Positions 39,102 to 48,246 of a stretch of DNA of 64,000 bases are shown here, piece after piece. The notes below the pieces were generated by a model. That model was not told the origin of the DNA. It worked only from the letters and a program-made list of their open reading frames with translations, and did not search any database. Both the position numbers and the translations under genes were made by a program. Positions within the stretch are counted from its first letter, which is position 1, and every line of letters begins with the position of its first letter. Source of the stretch: Paracoccus amoyensis (GTDB taxonomy: Bacteria > Pseudomonadota > Alphaproteobacteria > Rhodobacterales > Rhodobacteraceae); contig NZ_JACOQL010000005.1 of NCBI RefSeq assembly GCF_014490725.1, positions 62,001 to 126,000 of the forward strand. Reading direction: 5' to 3'.

Positions 39102-40163
39102 ATGGTCGCTGCACTTCAAGGTATACGAATTGTCGAATTTGCCGGCATCGGGCCGACGCCCTTCGCCGCGATGTGGTTTGCTGAACATGGCGCACAGGTC
39201 ATCCGCATCGTGCGCCCGGATGAGCAACCGGTTCTGGGGCCGCATCGCGATCTGTTGAACCGTGGCCGCGACTGGATCGAGCTTGACCTGAAACGGTCCG
39301 AGGACAAGGCCGCGGCGCGGGAACTGGTCCTGCACGCTGACGCGCTGATCGAAGGGATGCGCCCCGGCGTCATGGAACGTCTGGGCCTTGGGCCGTCGGA
39401 TTTTTCAGCCAATCCCAAACTGGTCTACGGTCGGATGACCGGCTGGGGGCAATCCGGCCCCTTGGCGGAAACTGCGGGCCATGACATCACCTATCTGGCG
39501 ATCACCGGCGCACTTCATGCCATTGGTCCTGCGACGCATCCGATCCCGCCATTGAACCTGCTGGGCGATTTCGCGGGCGGGTCGATGTATCTGGTGTCGG
39601 GGATGCTGGCGGCCATGTTGCGGGCCAGTCGCACGGGTCGGGGGCAGGTCGTCGATGCGGCGATCACGGACGGCGTGGCGCATTTGATGACGATGATTTC
39701 GGGACTGCGGCTGTCAAACCTGTGGACCGACCGGCGGCAGGTGAATCTGCTGGATGGCGGTGCGCCCTATTATACCGTCTATCGCTGCGCAGATGGCGGT
39801 TTTTTGGCCGTGGGCGCGATCGAGCCGAAATTCTGGACACGGCTTTTATCCCTGCTGGGCATTGCGCCCGACAGCTTGCCCGACCGCGCCGATCCCGACA
39901 ATTGGCCCGCGATCCAAGAGCGTCTGGCGCAGGTCATTTCGCAGCGGTCACGCGATGAATGGGCCGAGATCATGGAGAGCGAGGATGCCTGTGCAGCGCC
40001 CGTCTTGTCGATAGACGAGGCTCCGCGCCATCCTCACAACATCGCCCGCCGCACTTTTTCGGGGTATGAGCCAATGCCCGCGCCGCGATTGTCCGCGACA
40101 CCGGCCCGGGTCAGGGATGGCGAGGAGATCAGCGCCGAGGTTGCTCTGCAACGCTGGTTATAG
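39102..40163 (+). CDS. CaiB/BaiF-family CoA-transferase (alpha-methylacyl-CoA racemase-like)
   Basis: A 353-residue class III CoA-transferase family protein. The N-terminal GIRIVEFAGIGPTPFAAMWFAEHGAQVI is closest to alpha-methylacyl-CoA racemase, and MTGWGQSGPLAETAGHDITYLAITGALH is the family active-site region with the conserved Asp. It probably epimerises 2-methyl-branched acyl-CoAs. The ATG at 39102 follows AGGAGG; the ABC-F stop is 22 bases upstream. Confidence 0.88.
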   Translation: MVAALQGIRIVEFAGIGPTPFAAMWFAEHGAQVIRIVRPDEQPVLGPHRDLLNRGRDWIELDLKRSEDKAAARELVLHADALIEGMRPGVMERLGLGPSDFSANPKLVYGRMTGWGQSGPLAETAGHDITYLAITGALHAIGPATHPIPPLNLLGDFAGGSMYLVSGMLAAMLRASRTGRGQVVDAAITDGVAHLMTMISGLRLSNLWTDRRQVNLLDGGAPYYTVYRCADGGFLAVGAIEPKFWTRLLSLLGIAPDSLPDRADPDNWPAIQERLAQVISQRSRDEWAEIMESEDACAAPVLSIDEAPRHPHNIARRTFSGYEPMPAPRLSATPARVRDGEEISAEVALQRWL

Positions 40164-40179
40164 CCCCTGTCCTGCGCGC

Positions 40180-41151
40180 CTAAGCCCCGCGTTCGGCATG
40201 GTGCATGACCCAATCATGCACGAATGACAATTTTTCGCGGATGCGTGGCGTCAGGACAAATGGATACAAGTCAGAGTTATCCAGCGCCCGGTTGATGTCA
40301 TTCATGGCGATGGCAACATCAGTCGTGATCGTCAGCAGATGCTGCGCGTTGCCGTCCTGATAGGGGGTATAGTTTTCCGGCACGCCTGCCATCGACAGGC
40401 CCGCACTGACAAAGCTGTCGGTGAAATCGACCATGTGCAGCAGATGCGCTGTCGTTTCTGCCCAATCCTCATGCGGGTGGGCGGTCGCGTAATTGGTGAT
40501 GAATTCGCCGTTTGTCAGCTTTGGATTGGCGTAATGTTCCTGCAACGCCGCGCCATAATCGGTGCGCTCATCCCCGAAGACGGTGCGAAAGGCCTCCAGA
40601 AACCCGGAAGCAACTGAAAGACGGTTGAACAGGAAATGCGCAATCTCATGCCGGAAATGGCCGACCATTGACCGATACTGTTCGCGCAACTGGTGCTGGC
40701 GCTGCAGGCGGATCAACTCGTCGGCTTCGGTCACGTTGATCGTGATGATGCCGCCTCCGTAGCCCATCATGATCCGTTCTTCACTGCCCGCAATGTATTC
40801 AGACAGCATCTGGAAGCTTGGGGATGGTCCTTGATCCGCGTCAGTGAACCATCCCCAGTTCGAGATATTGGCAAGCACCCACCGTTTCGCACGCTCGGCC
40901 CGCGCCAATAGTTCCTGATTGTTGCCGACGCTGAAATCCGGAATAATACCGGTCATCAGACACGCGCGGCACAAGGTTTCACCGGGCGCCACCGCCCAAT
41001 TGCAACCGATGATGTCGCGATTGGCGCAGGGCATGGCTTCGTTCCACATGGCGCGCGCTTCGGGTTCATAGTAAAGCTGGGCACCGCAGCCACAGGCAAG
41101 ATTGTCGAAATAAACGCGATCACCGCTGGCGGGACAGGTGAAACTTTGCAT
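40180..41151 (-). CDS. zinc-ribbon putative metallopeptidase (PF15887 type)
   Basis: A 323-residue protein. Residues 5-25 look like a zinc-ribbon remnant (CPASGDRVYFDNLACGCG) and further Cys occur at AMPCANRDIIGCNW and ETLCRACL. HFRHEIAHFLFNRL near residue 180 contains HExxH, and the acidic EDWAETTAHLLHMVD segment follows, as in zincin-like peptidases. The family is uncharacterised. The ATG at 41151 follows AAGGAGC. It is convergent with the CoA-transferase. Confidence 0.78.
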   Translation of the reverse strand: MQSFTCPASGDRVYFDNLACGCGAQLYYEPEARAMWNEAMPCANRDIIGCNWAVAPGETLCRACLMTGIIPDFSVGNNQELLARAERAKRWVLANISNWGWFTDADQGPSPSFQMLSEYIAGSEERIMMGYGGGIITINVTEADELIRLQRQHQLREQYRSMVGHFRHEIAHFLFNRLSVASGFLEAFRTVFGDERTDYGAALQEHYANPKLTNGEFITNYATAHPHEDWAETTAHLLHMVDFTDSFVSAGLSMAGVPENYTPYQDGNAQHLLTITTDVAIAMNDINRALDNSDLYPFVLTPRIREKLSFVHDWVMHHAERGA

Positions 41152-41249
41152 CGCTGGCTCCTTGGACTTATGACGTTCCAATGCAGCGCGTTCGTTCAAG
41201 GTTCCTGTTAAATATAGCAAGTCAGTTTGCGGTAATCTGCCCGTTACGC

Positions 41250-41278
41250 TTGACTTGCTGGCCCGAATCCGCCATATC
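41250..41278 (+). promoter_or_regulatory. promoter of rplU-rpmA
   Basis: TTGACT (41250-41255) and CATATC (41273-41278) are spaced by 17 bases, a good housekeeping promoter about 150 bases before rplU. The leader in between contains a CACCCTG/CAGGGTG hairpin (around 41330-41350), which could take part in ribosomal-protein feedback. Confidence 0.6.
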
Positions 41279-41426
41279 CCCTTCAACCGGCCGGGCGAAT
41301 GCTCTTGGCCGGATCGTTATTTTTGAATGACACCCTGTCCGTCAGGGTGCGCAGTTCGAAGGCGGCTTTGCCAGAACACCGGAACATCCGGGGCCGAAGA
41401 ACGCGGTAGACAAAGGAAATGAAGCG

Positions 41427-41846
41427 ATGTTCGCGGTTCTGAAAACAGGCGGCAAGCAATACAAAGTGCAGGCAGGCGATGTGCTGCGCGTTGAAAAGCT
41501 GAATGCTGCTGCTGGCGATAAAGTCCAGTTCAACGATATTCTGATGGTCGGCTCGACCTTGGGCGCTCCGCTGGTTGACGGCGCATGCGTTCAGGCCGAA
41601 GTGATCGACCAGATCAAGGCTGACAAGGTCATCACCTATGTCAAGCGCCGCCGCAAGCACAGCTCGCAGCGCACGCGCGGCCACCGTCAGCAACTGACCC
41701 TGCTGCGCGTCACCGACGTGCTGGAAAAAGGCGCGGACAAATCCGGTGTGAAGGCTGCCGTCGGCGCCCGCACCAAAGTCGAGGCGGAAGAAGCAAAGCC
41801 CGCCAAAGCGAAAAAACCGGCTAAAAAAGAAGCCGCAGAAGCTTAA
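41427..41846 (+). CDS. rplU: 50S ribosomal protein L21
   Basis: A 139-residue protein with the L21 core MFAVLKTGGKQYKVQAGDVLRVEKL and KRRRKHSSQRTRGHRQ near residue 75. The C-terminal 35 residues are a Lys/Ala-rich tail (KAKKPAKKEAAEA), a common alphaproteobacterial extension. It is followed by rpmA after 12 bases, the universal pairing. Confidence 0.96.
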   Translation: MFAVLKTGGKQYKVQAGDVLRVEKLNAAAGDKVQFNDILMVGSTLGAPLVDGACVQAEVIDQIKADKVITYVKRRRKHSSQRTRGHRQQLTLLRVTDVLEKGADKSGVKAAVGARTKVEAEEAKPAKAKKPAKKEAAEA

Positions 41847-41858
41847 GGAGACTGAACC

Positions 41859-42131
41859 ATGGCACATAAGAAAGCAGGCGGTTCGTCCCGCAACGGTCGC
41901 GACTCAGCTGGTCGCCGTCTTGGCGTGAAGCTGTATGGCGGTCAGGAAGCGATTGCCGGCAATATCATCGTGCGTCAGCGCGGCACCAAGTGGTGGCCGG
42001 GCGTGAACGTGGGCATAGGCAAGGACCATACCCTGTTTGCACTGACCGATGGCCATGTGACCTTCCGCAAGGGTCTGAAGGGTCGCACGTTTATTTCGGT
42101 GGTCCCGGCCTCGCTTGAGGCGGCCGAGTAA
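41859..42131 (+). CDS. rpmA: 50S ribosomal protein L27
   Basis: A 90-residue L27, beginning [22 protein letters not shown], whose N-terminal tail reaches the peptidyl-transferase centre. It overlaps nothing and ends before a strong terminator. Its length and sequence are typical. Confidence 0.97.
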   Translation: MAHKKAGGSSRNGRDSAGRRLGVKLYGGQEAIAGNIIVRQRGTKWWPGVNVGIGKDHTLFALTDGHVTFRKGLKGRTFISVVPASLEAAE

Positions 42132-42157
42132 CCCAAACTTAACATTTCAATGTTAAC

Positions 42158-42196
42158 GGGGGGATCGGCGAAAGCCGGTCCCCCGGTCATTTTTTG
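42158..42196 (+). terminator. Rho-independent terminator after rpmA
   Basis: GGGGGATCGGC and GCCGGTCCCCC pair over 11 positions around a GAAA tetraloop, followed a few bases later by ATTTTTT. It closes the rplU-rpmA unit and lies just before the next gene's ribosome site. Confidence 0.85.
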
Positions 42197-42217
42197 ACCA
42201 GTTTCCGGGAGGGGAAA

Positions 42218-42805
42218 ATGGTAATGTCTGCACCCATGCGGGAAGGAACGAGATTGGACGATCTGGCCATCGACAGGGATGTGCTGAACCAGCCAGTCAT
42301 CGAAACCGAACGCTTTGTCTTGCGCCCTTTGCGTCCGTCGGATGCGGGAATGATCGCACATTATACCGCTGATCGCCGCATTGCCGAAGGCACGCGCGCC
42401 ATTCCGCACCCACTGCCGCCCGGCGCCTCTGAAGCGTTCGTGGCCCGTGCGCTGTCGGAAAAGCGAAGCGAAGACGTCTGGGCGATCGACGGATCGACCT
42501 ATAAATTGGCAGAACTGTTGGGCGTCGTATCGCTGACCCGTATGGAGGGGGATCAGTCCGAACTTGGCTTCTGGATCGGCGCTGGCTTCTGGAACACCGG
42601 CTTCGCGACTGAGGCTGTGGATGCTGTCGTCAAGGCGAACCCCCACAACTCCCGAACCCTGTTCGCCGAGGTGTTTCAGGACAATCCCGGTTCCGCCCGT
42701 GTGCTGACCAATTGCGGTTTCGTCTATCTGGGCGATGCCGAAAGCTGGTCGGTGGCGCGTAATTCCCGGGTGCCGACTTGGACCTATTTGCGCAAGATGG
42801 GCTGA
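42218..42805 (+). CDS. GNAT-family N-acetyltransferase (RimJ/RimL-like)
   Basis: A 195-residue GNAT protein with IETERFVLRPLRPSDAGMIAHY near residue 27 and LGFWIGAGFWNTGFATEAVDAVV near residue 115, followed by NPGSARVLTNCGFVYLG, the acetyl-CoA-binding and C-terminal GNAT motifs. The target could be a ribosomal protein N-terminus or a small amine. The ATG at 42218 is preceded by GGGAGGGG. In many relatives a GNAT gene follows rpmA. Confidence 0.87.
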   Translation: MVMSAPMREGTRLDDLAIDRDVLNQPVIETERFVLRPLRPSDAGMIAHYTADRRIAEGTRAIPHPLPPGASEAFVARALSEKRSEDVWAIDGSTYKLAELLGVVSLTRMEGDQSELGFWIGAGFWNTGFATEAVDAVVKANPHNSRTLFAEVFQDNPGSARVLTNCGFVYLGDAESWSVARNSRVPTWTYLRKMG

Positions 42806-42827
42806 CGGTCCGTTCGCAAACCCTTTC

Positions 42828-42856
42828 AACGCCCGGTCCGACGCCGGGCGTTCTTA
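42828..42856 (+). terminator. Rho-independent terminator after the GNAT gene
   Basis: AACGCCCGG and CCGGGCGTT make a 9-bp perfect stem with a seven-base loop, followed by CTTATT. The T run is short, so efficiency may be moderate. Confidence 0.7.
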
Positions 42857-42928
42857 TTGCATGGCGGGCATTCCATTTTTTGCAACGACTGCCGTTGCAA
42901 ATCCGGTATTGCTACATAACTGCCCAGT

Positions 42929-43918
42929 ATGAGCAGCATTCCTTATTCCCTTCTTGATCTGTCGCCTGTCCCCGAGGGGTTTGAGGCTGCAGATGCAATT
43001 CAAAATACCCTTGATCTGGCGAAAAAAGCCGAAGGTTGGGGTTATCACCGATTTTGGCTGGCCGAGCATCACAACATGCCCGGCATCGCCAGCGCGGCGA
43101 CTGCGGTGCTGATCGCCCTGGTCGCGCAATCGACCAGGACCATGCGGGTCGGGGCGGGGGGAATCATGTTACCCAACCACGCCCCGCTGACCGTAGCAGA
43201 GGCGTTCGGCACTTTGGCAACGGCCTTTCCCGATCGCATCGATCTGGGGCTGGGCCGCGCGCCGGGCGGTGATGGTGCTGTCATCCGCGCCCTGCGCCGC
43301 GATCCGATGGCGGACAGCTTTCCGCAGGATGTGATGGAATTGCTGACCTATTTCGGCCCCGAAAACCCGAATGCGTCTGTTCGCGCCCTTCCGGGCGAGG
43401 GGACGAACGTGCCGATCTGGATTTTGGGCAGCAGCCTTTTCGGCGCACAACTGGCGGCGCATTTGGGCCTGCCTTATGCCTTTGCCAGCCATTTCGCCCC
43501 CGGTGACATGGATCAGGCTTTGCAGATGTATCGTGATCGGTTCCGCCCGTCACAATGGCTGGATAAGCCCAAGGCCATGATCGCAATCAATGTCTTTGCG
43601 GCCGACGATGCCGATGAGGCACATTATCTGCGCACCTCGATGCAGCTTGCCTTTGCGCGTTTGCGGACCGGGATGCCAGGGAAATTGCCGTGCCCGACGC
43701 GTGATCTGCAGAATGATCTGGACCCACAGATGCGGCGCATGGTGGATCAGGCGCTCAGGATCACGGCGGTCGGGAATGCGGCGCAGATTGACGAACAACT
43801 GCGCCGACTGATCGCAACATATCAACCGGACGAGATTATCCTGACGGGACAGATTCATGATCACAAAGCCCGCTTGCGCAGCTTTGAAATCGCGGCCGAA
43901 GTGATGGGGCGGCCGTAA
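42929..43918 (+). CDS. luciferase-like (LLM) flavin-dependent oxidoreductase
   Basis: A 329-residue TIM-barrel protein of the bacterial-luciferase/MsnO8 group: [18 protein letters not shown] near residue 38 and [23 protein letters not shown] near residue 72 are typical, with [17 protein letters not shown] after it. Members use reduced FMN or F420, the former being likely here. The substrate is unknown. It is convergent with the sensor-kinase gene, whose stop is only eight bases away. Confidence 0.88.
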   Translation: MSSIPYSLLDLSPVPEGFEAADAIQNTLDLAKKAEGWGYHRFWLAEHHNMPGIASAATAVLIALVAQSTRTMRVGAGGIMLPNHAPLTVAEAFGTLATAFPDRIDLGLGRAPGGDGAVIRALRRDPMADSFPQDVMELLTYFGPENPNASVRALPGEGTNVPIWILGSSLFGAQLAAHLGLPYAFASHFAPGDMDQALQMYRDRFRPSQWLDKPKAMIAINVFAADDADEAHYLRTSMQLAFARLRTGMPGKLPCPTRDLQNDLDPQMRRMVDQALRITAVGNAAQIDEQLRRLIATYQPDEIILTGQIHDHKARLRSFEIAAEVMGRP

Positions 43919-43926
43919 ATCCGCCC

Positions 43927-45270
43927 CTATTTCGCGTGCAATTTGACCTCGACCGACAGGCCGGGGTCGGCATTTGCAAAGCTGATCTGCCCATCGGCGG
44001 CGTCGACGACATCCGTCACAATGGCAAGACCGATGCCCTGACCTTCGCCGCTTTCGTCCAGCCGCACGCCGCGTTGCGTCAGATGTTTCAGCGCCGTTTC
44101 CGGGACGCCGGGGCCATCATCGCGGATCGTGATGACGGCATGGCGACCGTGCCTTGCAACCGTTGTGGTTACCCGTGTTCTGGCATGGCGCATCGCGTTT
44201 TCAAGTAACGCGCCCAGGGCCTCGGTCAGGTCGTCCGGGTCGATTCTTGCCCGTAGATCCGGGTCACCCGAGATATCCCACTGGATATCGGCCCCTGTGG
44301 GCGTTCGTTTCAGCACTTTGATGACGCGATTTATCACCAGGTCTGGCTTGGCCTCTGCCGAATTGCGATCAGACTGGATGCGCGCCCGTGTCAGTTCGCG
44401 GTCAACCAGTTGCCGCATTGAGCCGACAACGGTTTCGATACTATCGGCGACGGTCGTCTGCGCCTGAACGCGCAGCTTTTCCGCATCGCCCAGCAAGGCT
44501 TGTAGCGGTGTCTTGAACCCATGCGCCAGATCGGCGGCACGATGGCGGGCGCGGGTCAGTTCGGCATCGCGTTGGTCCAGCAACTGGTCAATCTGCTGCG
44601 ACAAGGGGACAACTTCGTCCGGCAGGTCGGTGCCGATTCGCTTGCGGTCGCCCGCGGTCAGGGCCAGAACGCGGTCGCTGACTTCCGACAAAGGTTGTAG
44701 GCCGACACGGATTTGGGCCCAGAACGCGGTAAGTAACAAGGCACAAAGAACACCCAGAAAGGGGAGCAATTCTGTGACGAAATCGCGTTTGGCCTCTTGC
44801 ATGGCGGTGCGATCGGTCGCGACCAGAATACGCAAAGGCAGCGGCTGGCCATTTGCATTGACCAGCAGGCCTTGTTCCAGAACGATCAGCCTTTCATCCT
44901 GCGGGCCGGGCAGGGCCAGAACGCGCCGTTGACCGGGGGGGATCGGGTCTTTGGGTGGTGTCAGGCGGTAATCCCACAGCGACCGCGACCGCCGTTCCTC
45001 GTTCCCCAGACTGACTTGCCAGTAGTGACCTGAATAGGGCTGGCGATACAGGCGGTCCGGCGGGGGATCGGTCAGGTGGGGAACGCCATCCGCGTCGTTT
45101 TCGACCATTCCGGCAAGCGTCAGGGCACGCGCCGCAAGATCGTTGACGGCAACGCGCTCGACATGGCGTTCAAACAGAAAGGACAGCCCGACAGCCGAGA
45201 GCGTCAGGGTGATCAGGATTGCGACTGCGCCAGCCAGCATCAACCGCCATCTGATCGAATTCCGCCTCAT
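43927..45270 (-). CDS. two-component sensor histidine kinase
   Basis: A 447-residue membrane kinase: helix at 10-30, a periplasmic sensor domain to about 155, a second helix near 160-180, a HAMP-like linker, a dimerisation helix with the phosphoacceptor His in AHGFKTPLQALL near residue 255, and a catalytic domain with the N box (LLENAMRHA), DDGPGVP and GQGIGLAIV. The H box resembles the PhoQ/TctE group rather than SHELRTPL. It lies eight bases after the response-regulator stop. Confidence 0.9.
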   Translation of the reverse strand: MRRNSIRWRLMLAGAVAILITLTLSAVGLSFLFERHVERVAVNDLAARALTLAGMVENDADGVPHLTDPPPDRLYRQPYSGHYWQVSLGNEERRSRSLWDYRLTPPKDPIPPGQRRVLALPGPQDERLIVLEQGLLVNANGQPLPLRILVATDRTAMQEAKRDFVTELLPFLGVLCALLLTAFWAQIRVGLQPLSEVSDRVLALTAGDRKRIGTDLPDEVVPLSQQIDQLLDQRDAELTRARHRAADLAHGFKTPLQALLGDAEKLRVQAQTTVADSIETVVGSMRQLVDRELTRARIQSDRNSAEAKPDLVINRVIKVLKRTPTGADIQWDISGDPDLRARIDPDDLTEALGALLENAMRHARTRVTTTVARHGRHAVITIRDDGPGVPETALKHLTQRGVRLDESGEGQGIGLAIVTDVVDAADGQISFANADPGLSVEVKLHAK

Positions 45271-45277
45271 CCAGCCC

Positions 45278-45943
45278 TCATCCAGCGCTGTCCAGACCGT
45301 AGCCAAAGCCGCGACGCGTCATGATGATGCCCGTCCCGATCTTGCGCCGCAGTCGGGCGATCACCGCTTCCAAGGCGTTTGCATCTTTGGCGTCATCATC
45401 ACCGTAAAGATGTTCCAGCAGTTCCGGTGGTGGCACAACACGGTCTCGATGCAGCGCCAGATAGGCCAGAAGGCGAAATTCAAGCGGCGTGACAGAGATG
45501 GGCACACCATCAATCGTGATCTGCATTCGGTTGATATCAACCGACAGCCGGCCAAGTTGCTGGACCGATGCGGCCCGTCCCCCCGAACGTCGCACCAAGG
45601 CACGGGCGCGGGCAATCAGTTCCTCCATCCTGAAGGGCTTGGGCAGATAGTCGTCGGCCCCGGCGTCAATACCCTCGACGCGTTCGGTCCATGCCCCGCG
45701 CGCGGTCAGGATCAGGACCGGGCTTTCACACCCCTCGGCCCGCCAGCGCTTCAGAATCGTCAGGCCGTCCAACCCCGGCAAGCCCAGATCCAGCACGATC
45801 AAGTCATAGTTTTCGGTCCCGCCGCGAAACCACGCGTCCTCACCATTATCGACATGCTCGACCCGAAAGCCTGCAGAATCCAATGCGCGCTGCAGATCAG
45901 ATGCGATCCGATGGTCGTCTTCGACAATAAGCGCGCGCATCAA
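45278..45943 (-). CDS. OmpR-family response regulator
   Basis: A 221-residue regulator with a receiver domain (acidic pocket IVEDDHR, phosphoacceptor Asp in LIVLDLGLPGLDG near residue 51, and conserved Lys in YLPKPF) and a C-terminal winged-helix domain (VTPLEFRLLAYLALH, then NALEAVIARLRRKIG). The PepSY gene's stop overlaps its start (TGATG), making PepSY, regulator and kinase one operon. Confidence 0.92.
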   Translation of the reverse strand: MMRALIVEDDHRIASDLQRALDSAGFRVEHVDNGEDAWFRGGTENYDLIVLDLGLPGLDGLTILKRWRAEGCESPVLILTARGAWTERVEGIDAGADDYLPKPFRMEELIARARALVRRSGGRAASVQQLGRLSVDINRMQITIDGVPISVTPLEFRLLAYLALHRDRVVPPPELLEHLYGDDDAKDANALEAVIARLRRKIGTGIIMTRRGFGYGLDSAG

Positions 45944-46251
45944 TCATCCTCTTCCACTTCCAGGATTTTCCCGGTTGCTGCATCCAGGTCAACCTCGATC
46001 AACAGGCCCTCGGGTGTAATCAATTCGATTTCATAGACACGTCTTCCGAAGTCATATTCAAGCTCGACTTCAACGACTTCGCCAGGATGGGTCTTGTTCA
46101 GCTCTGCAAGAATATCAGCTAATGGAAGAATTTCACCGTCCTGCACCGCATCCAGTGCAAGCTCGTAATCAGGCATGACGGCTTCCTGCGCAGTGGATAT
46201 GGAAGCGCTTGAAAGGATGAGAGTGAGCACGGCATATTTCATCCACGCCAT
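45940..46251 (-). CDS. PepSY-domain periplasmic protein
   Basis: A protein of about 103 residues with an N-terminal signal peptide (KYAVLTLILSSASISTAQ) and a PepSY fold: VVEVELEYDFGRRVYEIELITPEGLLIEVDLDAATGKILEVEEDD. PepSY proteins next to two-component systems often modulate the sensor or act in metal or envelope stress. The start (46251 or 46242) lacks a clear ribosome site. It is the first gene of the kinase operon. Confidence 0.83.
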   Translation of the reverse strand: MAWMKYAVLTLILSSASISTAQEAVMPDYELALDAVQDGEILPLADILAELNKTHPGEVVEVELEYDFGRRVYEIELITPEGLLIEVDLDAATGKILEVEEDD

Positions 46252-46386
46252 ATGCCAAATCAGCGCTGACAATTCACTGACAGTTCAGGTCAGAATACTG
46301 TCAGCAAGCTTACGTTATGAATGATTCGCAGATGCACAGGGCAATGCAGCCCGTGCCACGCGAAATGCAAACAAAGGACTTTCACC

Positions 46387-47052
46387 ATGGCAAATCCTGT
46401 TCGTTACACTAACGGCCCTGATCTGATTAAGGGCACCTCGCTGGATGACTGGCTGCTGGCGCTGGACGGCAATGATTCCGTCTACGGCTACAACGGCAAC
46501 GACGAGATCGAAGGTGGCGCTGGTCATGACCGTATCTGGGGCGGCAATGGCAACGACGATCTGGAAGGCAATGGCGGCAACGACTTCCTGAGCGGGGGCG
46601 CTGGCAATGACGAGTTGGAAGGCGGCGCAGGCAACGATTCGATGCATGGCGGGGCCGGTAACGATGAATTGGATGGCGGCAGCGGCAATGATCGACTGTC
46701 CGGCAATATCGGCCGCGACGATCTGGATGGTGGCGCCGGCAATGATACGCTGATCGGCGGTCCGGGCAACGACACCCTTGAGGGCGGCCGTGGTAACGAT
46801 ATTCTGGTTGGCGGCACGGGCGCTGACGAGTTCGAATTTGAGATGGGCCATGGTCACGACATCGTTCGCGATTTCCAGAACGGTTTGGACAAGATCGAGA
46901 TTGACGATTTCAGCCGTGCTCAGGTTCGCAATCTGATCAACAATGCGACGCAGGATGGCGGTGATGTTGTGCTGAAGCTGTCGGCCACGACCACGATCAC
47001 GCTGGAAGACATGCGTCTCGGACAGCTGGATATGAGCGACTTCACGTTCTAA
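46387..47052 (+). CDS. small RTX-repeat (haemolysin-type calcium-binding) protein
   Basis: A 221-residue acidic protein. From about residue 30 to 145 it consists of roughly a dozen GGxGNDxLx-type nonapeptides (for example GGAGNDELEGGAGNDSMHGG), which form Ca2+-binding parallel beta-rolls. The C-terminal part (FEFEMGHGHDIVRDFQNGLDK, and MSDFTF at the end) resembles type I secretion signals. There is no catalytic domain and no HlyB/HlyD genes in the window. The ATG at 46387 follows AAAGGA. It is divergent from the PepSY/kinase operon. Confidence 0.85.
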   Translation: MANPVRYTNGPDLIKGTSLDDWLLALDGNDSVYGYNGNDEIEGGAGHDRIWGGNGNDDLEGNGGNDFLSGGAGNDELEGGAGNDSMHGGAGNDELDGGSGNDRLSGNIGRDDLDGGAGNDTLIGGPGNDTLEGGRGNDILVGGTGADEFEFEMGHGHDIVRDFQNGLDKIEIDDFSRAQVRNLINNATQDGGDVVLKLSATTTITLEDMRLGQLDMSDFTF

Positions 47053-47076
47053 GTCACGTTTTCTGTCAAACAGTCG

Positions 47077-47112
47077 AAGGGTGGCCCGGTTTCCTGGGCC
47101 ACCCTTTTTTCG
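47077..47112 (+). terminator. Rho-independent terminator after the RTX gene
   Basis: AAGGGTGGCCC and GGGCCACCCTT form a perfect 11-bp stem with an eight-base loop followed by TTTT. It lies between convergent genes. Confidence 0.9.
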
Positions 47113-47115
47113 GTC

Positions 47116-48246
47116 TCAGCGAATTTCCATCATCAAAGCGGCAGCCAGTTTCGCGCGCTCTGCAAGGCTGTCGATCTGAATATGTTCGTTCAGCGTATGC
47201 AGACCCTTGCCGCGCACGCCGATTGAATCCAGCGTGGGCACGCCCATCGCGCCGGTGAAATTGCCATCCGATCCGCCGCCCGCGCTGCCAGCGGTCAGCT
47301 CAAAGCCGATCTCGGCGCAGATTTTCCGGGCCAGTTCGTAAAGCTGCCTCGTGCCGGGCGCAGGCTCCCAGACGGGGCGGGTGACGCCGCGTGTGACAAT
47401 GAAGTCGACGCCATTTGCTTCGCCCTGAAGCGCCTCGATCGCGGCGACACCGTTGTCCAGATCGGCCTGCGTCTTGGCCATGCTCAGCACTTCGGCGCGA
47501 CATTCGGATGACACGCAATTGACCCATTGCCCCGCATGGATCACCCCGACCGAAAAGGTGCAGTCATCCGTGGTCATCGCCTCGACCTCCAAGATCTTGC
47601 GGGCCATTGCCGCGATGGCTGACCGTCCGTCTTTCAGCGCCCAGCCGGCATGGCTGGGGCGACCCTGGGTCAGCAGGTCAAAGCGGGCGATGGCGTATCG
47701 CCCGATCACCGCGCCACCATCGGGCGAGGCGGGCTCTGGCAACAGCACGGCGCGTTGACCACGGGCCTGATCCTCGATCAGCCCGCGCGTGGCGGGGGTT
47801 CCGACCTCTTCATCCGGGGTGAACAGGAAGGTCACTGGCAGCGGCGTTTGCAGGCCCGTTTTTAGAATTTGGCGCATCGCCTCCAGAAAGACATAGTTTC
47901 CGCCCTTCATGTCCATGATGCCCGGACCATAGGCAAGGCCGTCCTGCACCCGGAAAGGCAGCTTTTCCAAGGTGCCAATCGGGTGGACGGTATCAAGATG
48001 GCCCGAAACCAGAATGCCCGGCTTGCCCTGATCGGGATGCGGGAAAGTGGCGCGAATGGAATCACCAAACCCTTTGGTGCCGGGAATTGTTTCCACTGTG
48101 GCACCAATGGCCGTCAGATCGCGGGCCGCCAGCGCCATCATCCGACTGACTGCAGCCGCGTCCCAGGTCGGGCTTTCACATTCGACCCAAGGGCGCAGAC
48201 CAGCCAGCATTTCATCAGAATCAAACGGCAGGTTCAGCGGATTCAT
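47116..48246 (-). CDS. M20-family peptidase (CPG2/ArgE-like)
   Basis: A 376-residue metal-dependent hydrolase. Zinc ligands are in ILVSGHLDTVHPIG near residue 80 and MDMKGG near residue 112, and the catalytic Glu in TPDEEVGTP near residue 147. It should release an amino acid from peptides or N-acyl amino acids. The ATG overlaps the stop of the next M20D gene (ATGA), and it is the last gene of the peptide operon. Confidence 0.9.
   Translation of the reverse strand: MNPLNLPFDSDEMLAGLRPWVECESPTWDAAAVSRMMALAARDLTAIGATVETIPGTKGFGDSIRATFPHPDQGKPGILVSGHLDTVHPIGTLEKLPFRVQDGLAYGPGIMDMKGGNYVFLEAMRQILKTGLQTPLPVTFLFTPDEEVGTPATRGLIEDQARGQRAVLLPEPASPDGGAVIGRYAIARFDLLTQGRPSHAGWALKDGRSAIAAMARKILEVEAMTTDDCTFSVGVIHAGQWVNCVSSECRAEVLSMAKTQADLDNGVAAIEALQGEANGVDFIVTRGVTRPVWEPAPGTRQLYELARKICAEIGFELTAGSAGGGSDGNFTGAMGVPTLDSIGVRGKGLHTLNEHIQIDSLAERAKLAAALMMEIR

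Noticed and set aside
46490-46830. Repetitive DNA that might be taken for a CRISPR or tandem-repeat array
   Set aside because: The repeats are coding GGxGNDxLx nonapeptide units of the RTX protein, without spacers or uniform repeat sequence.
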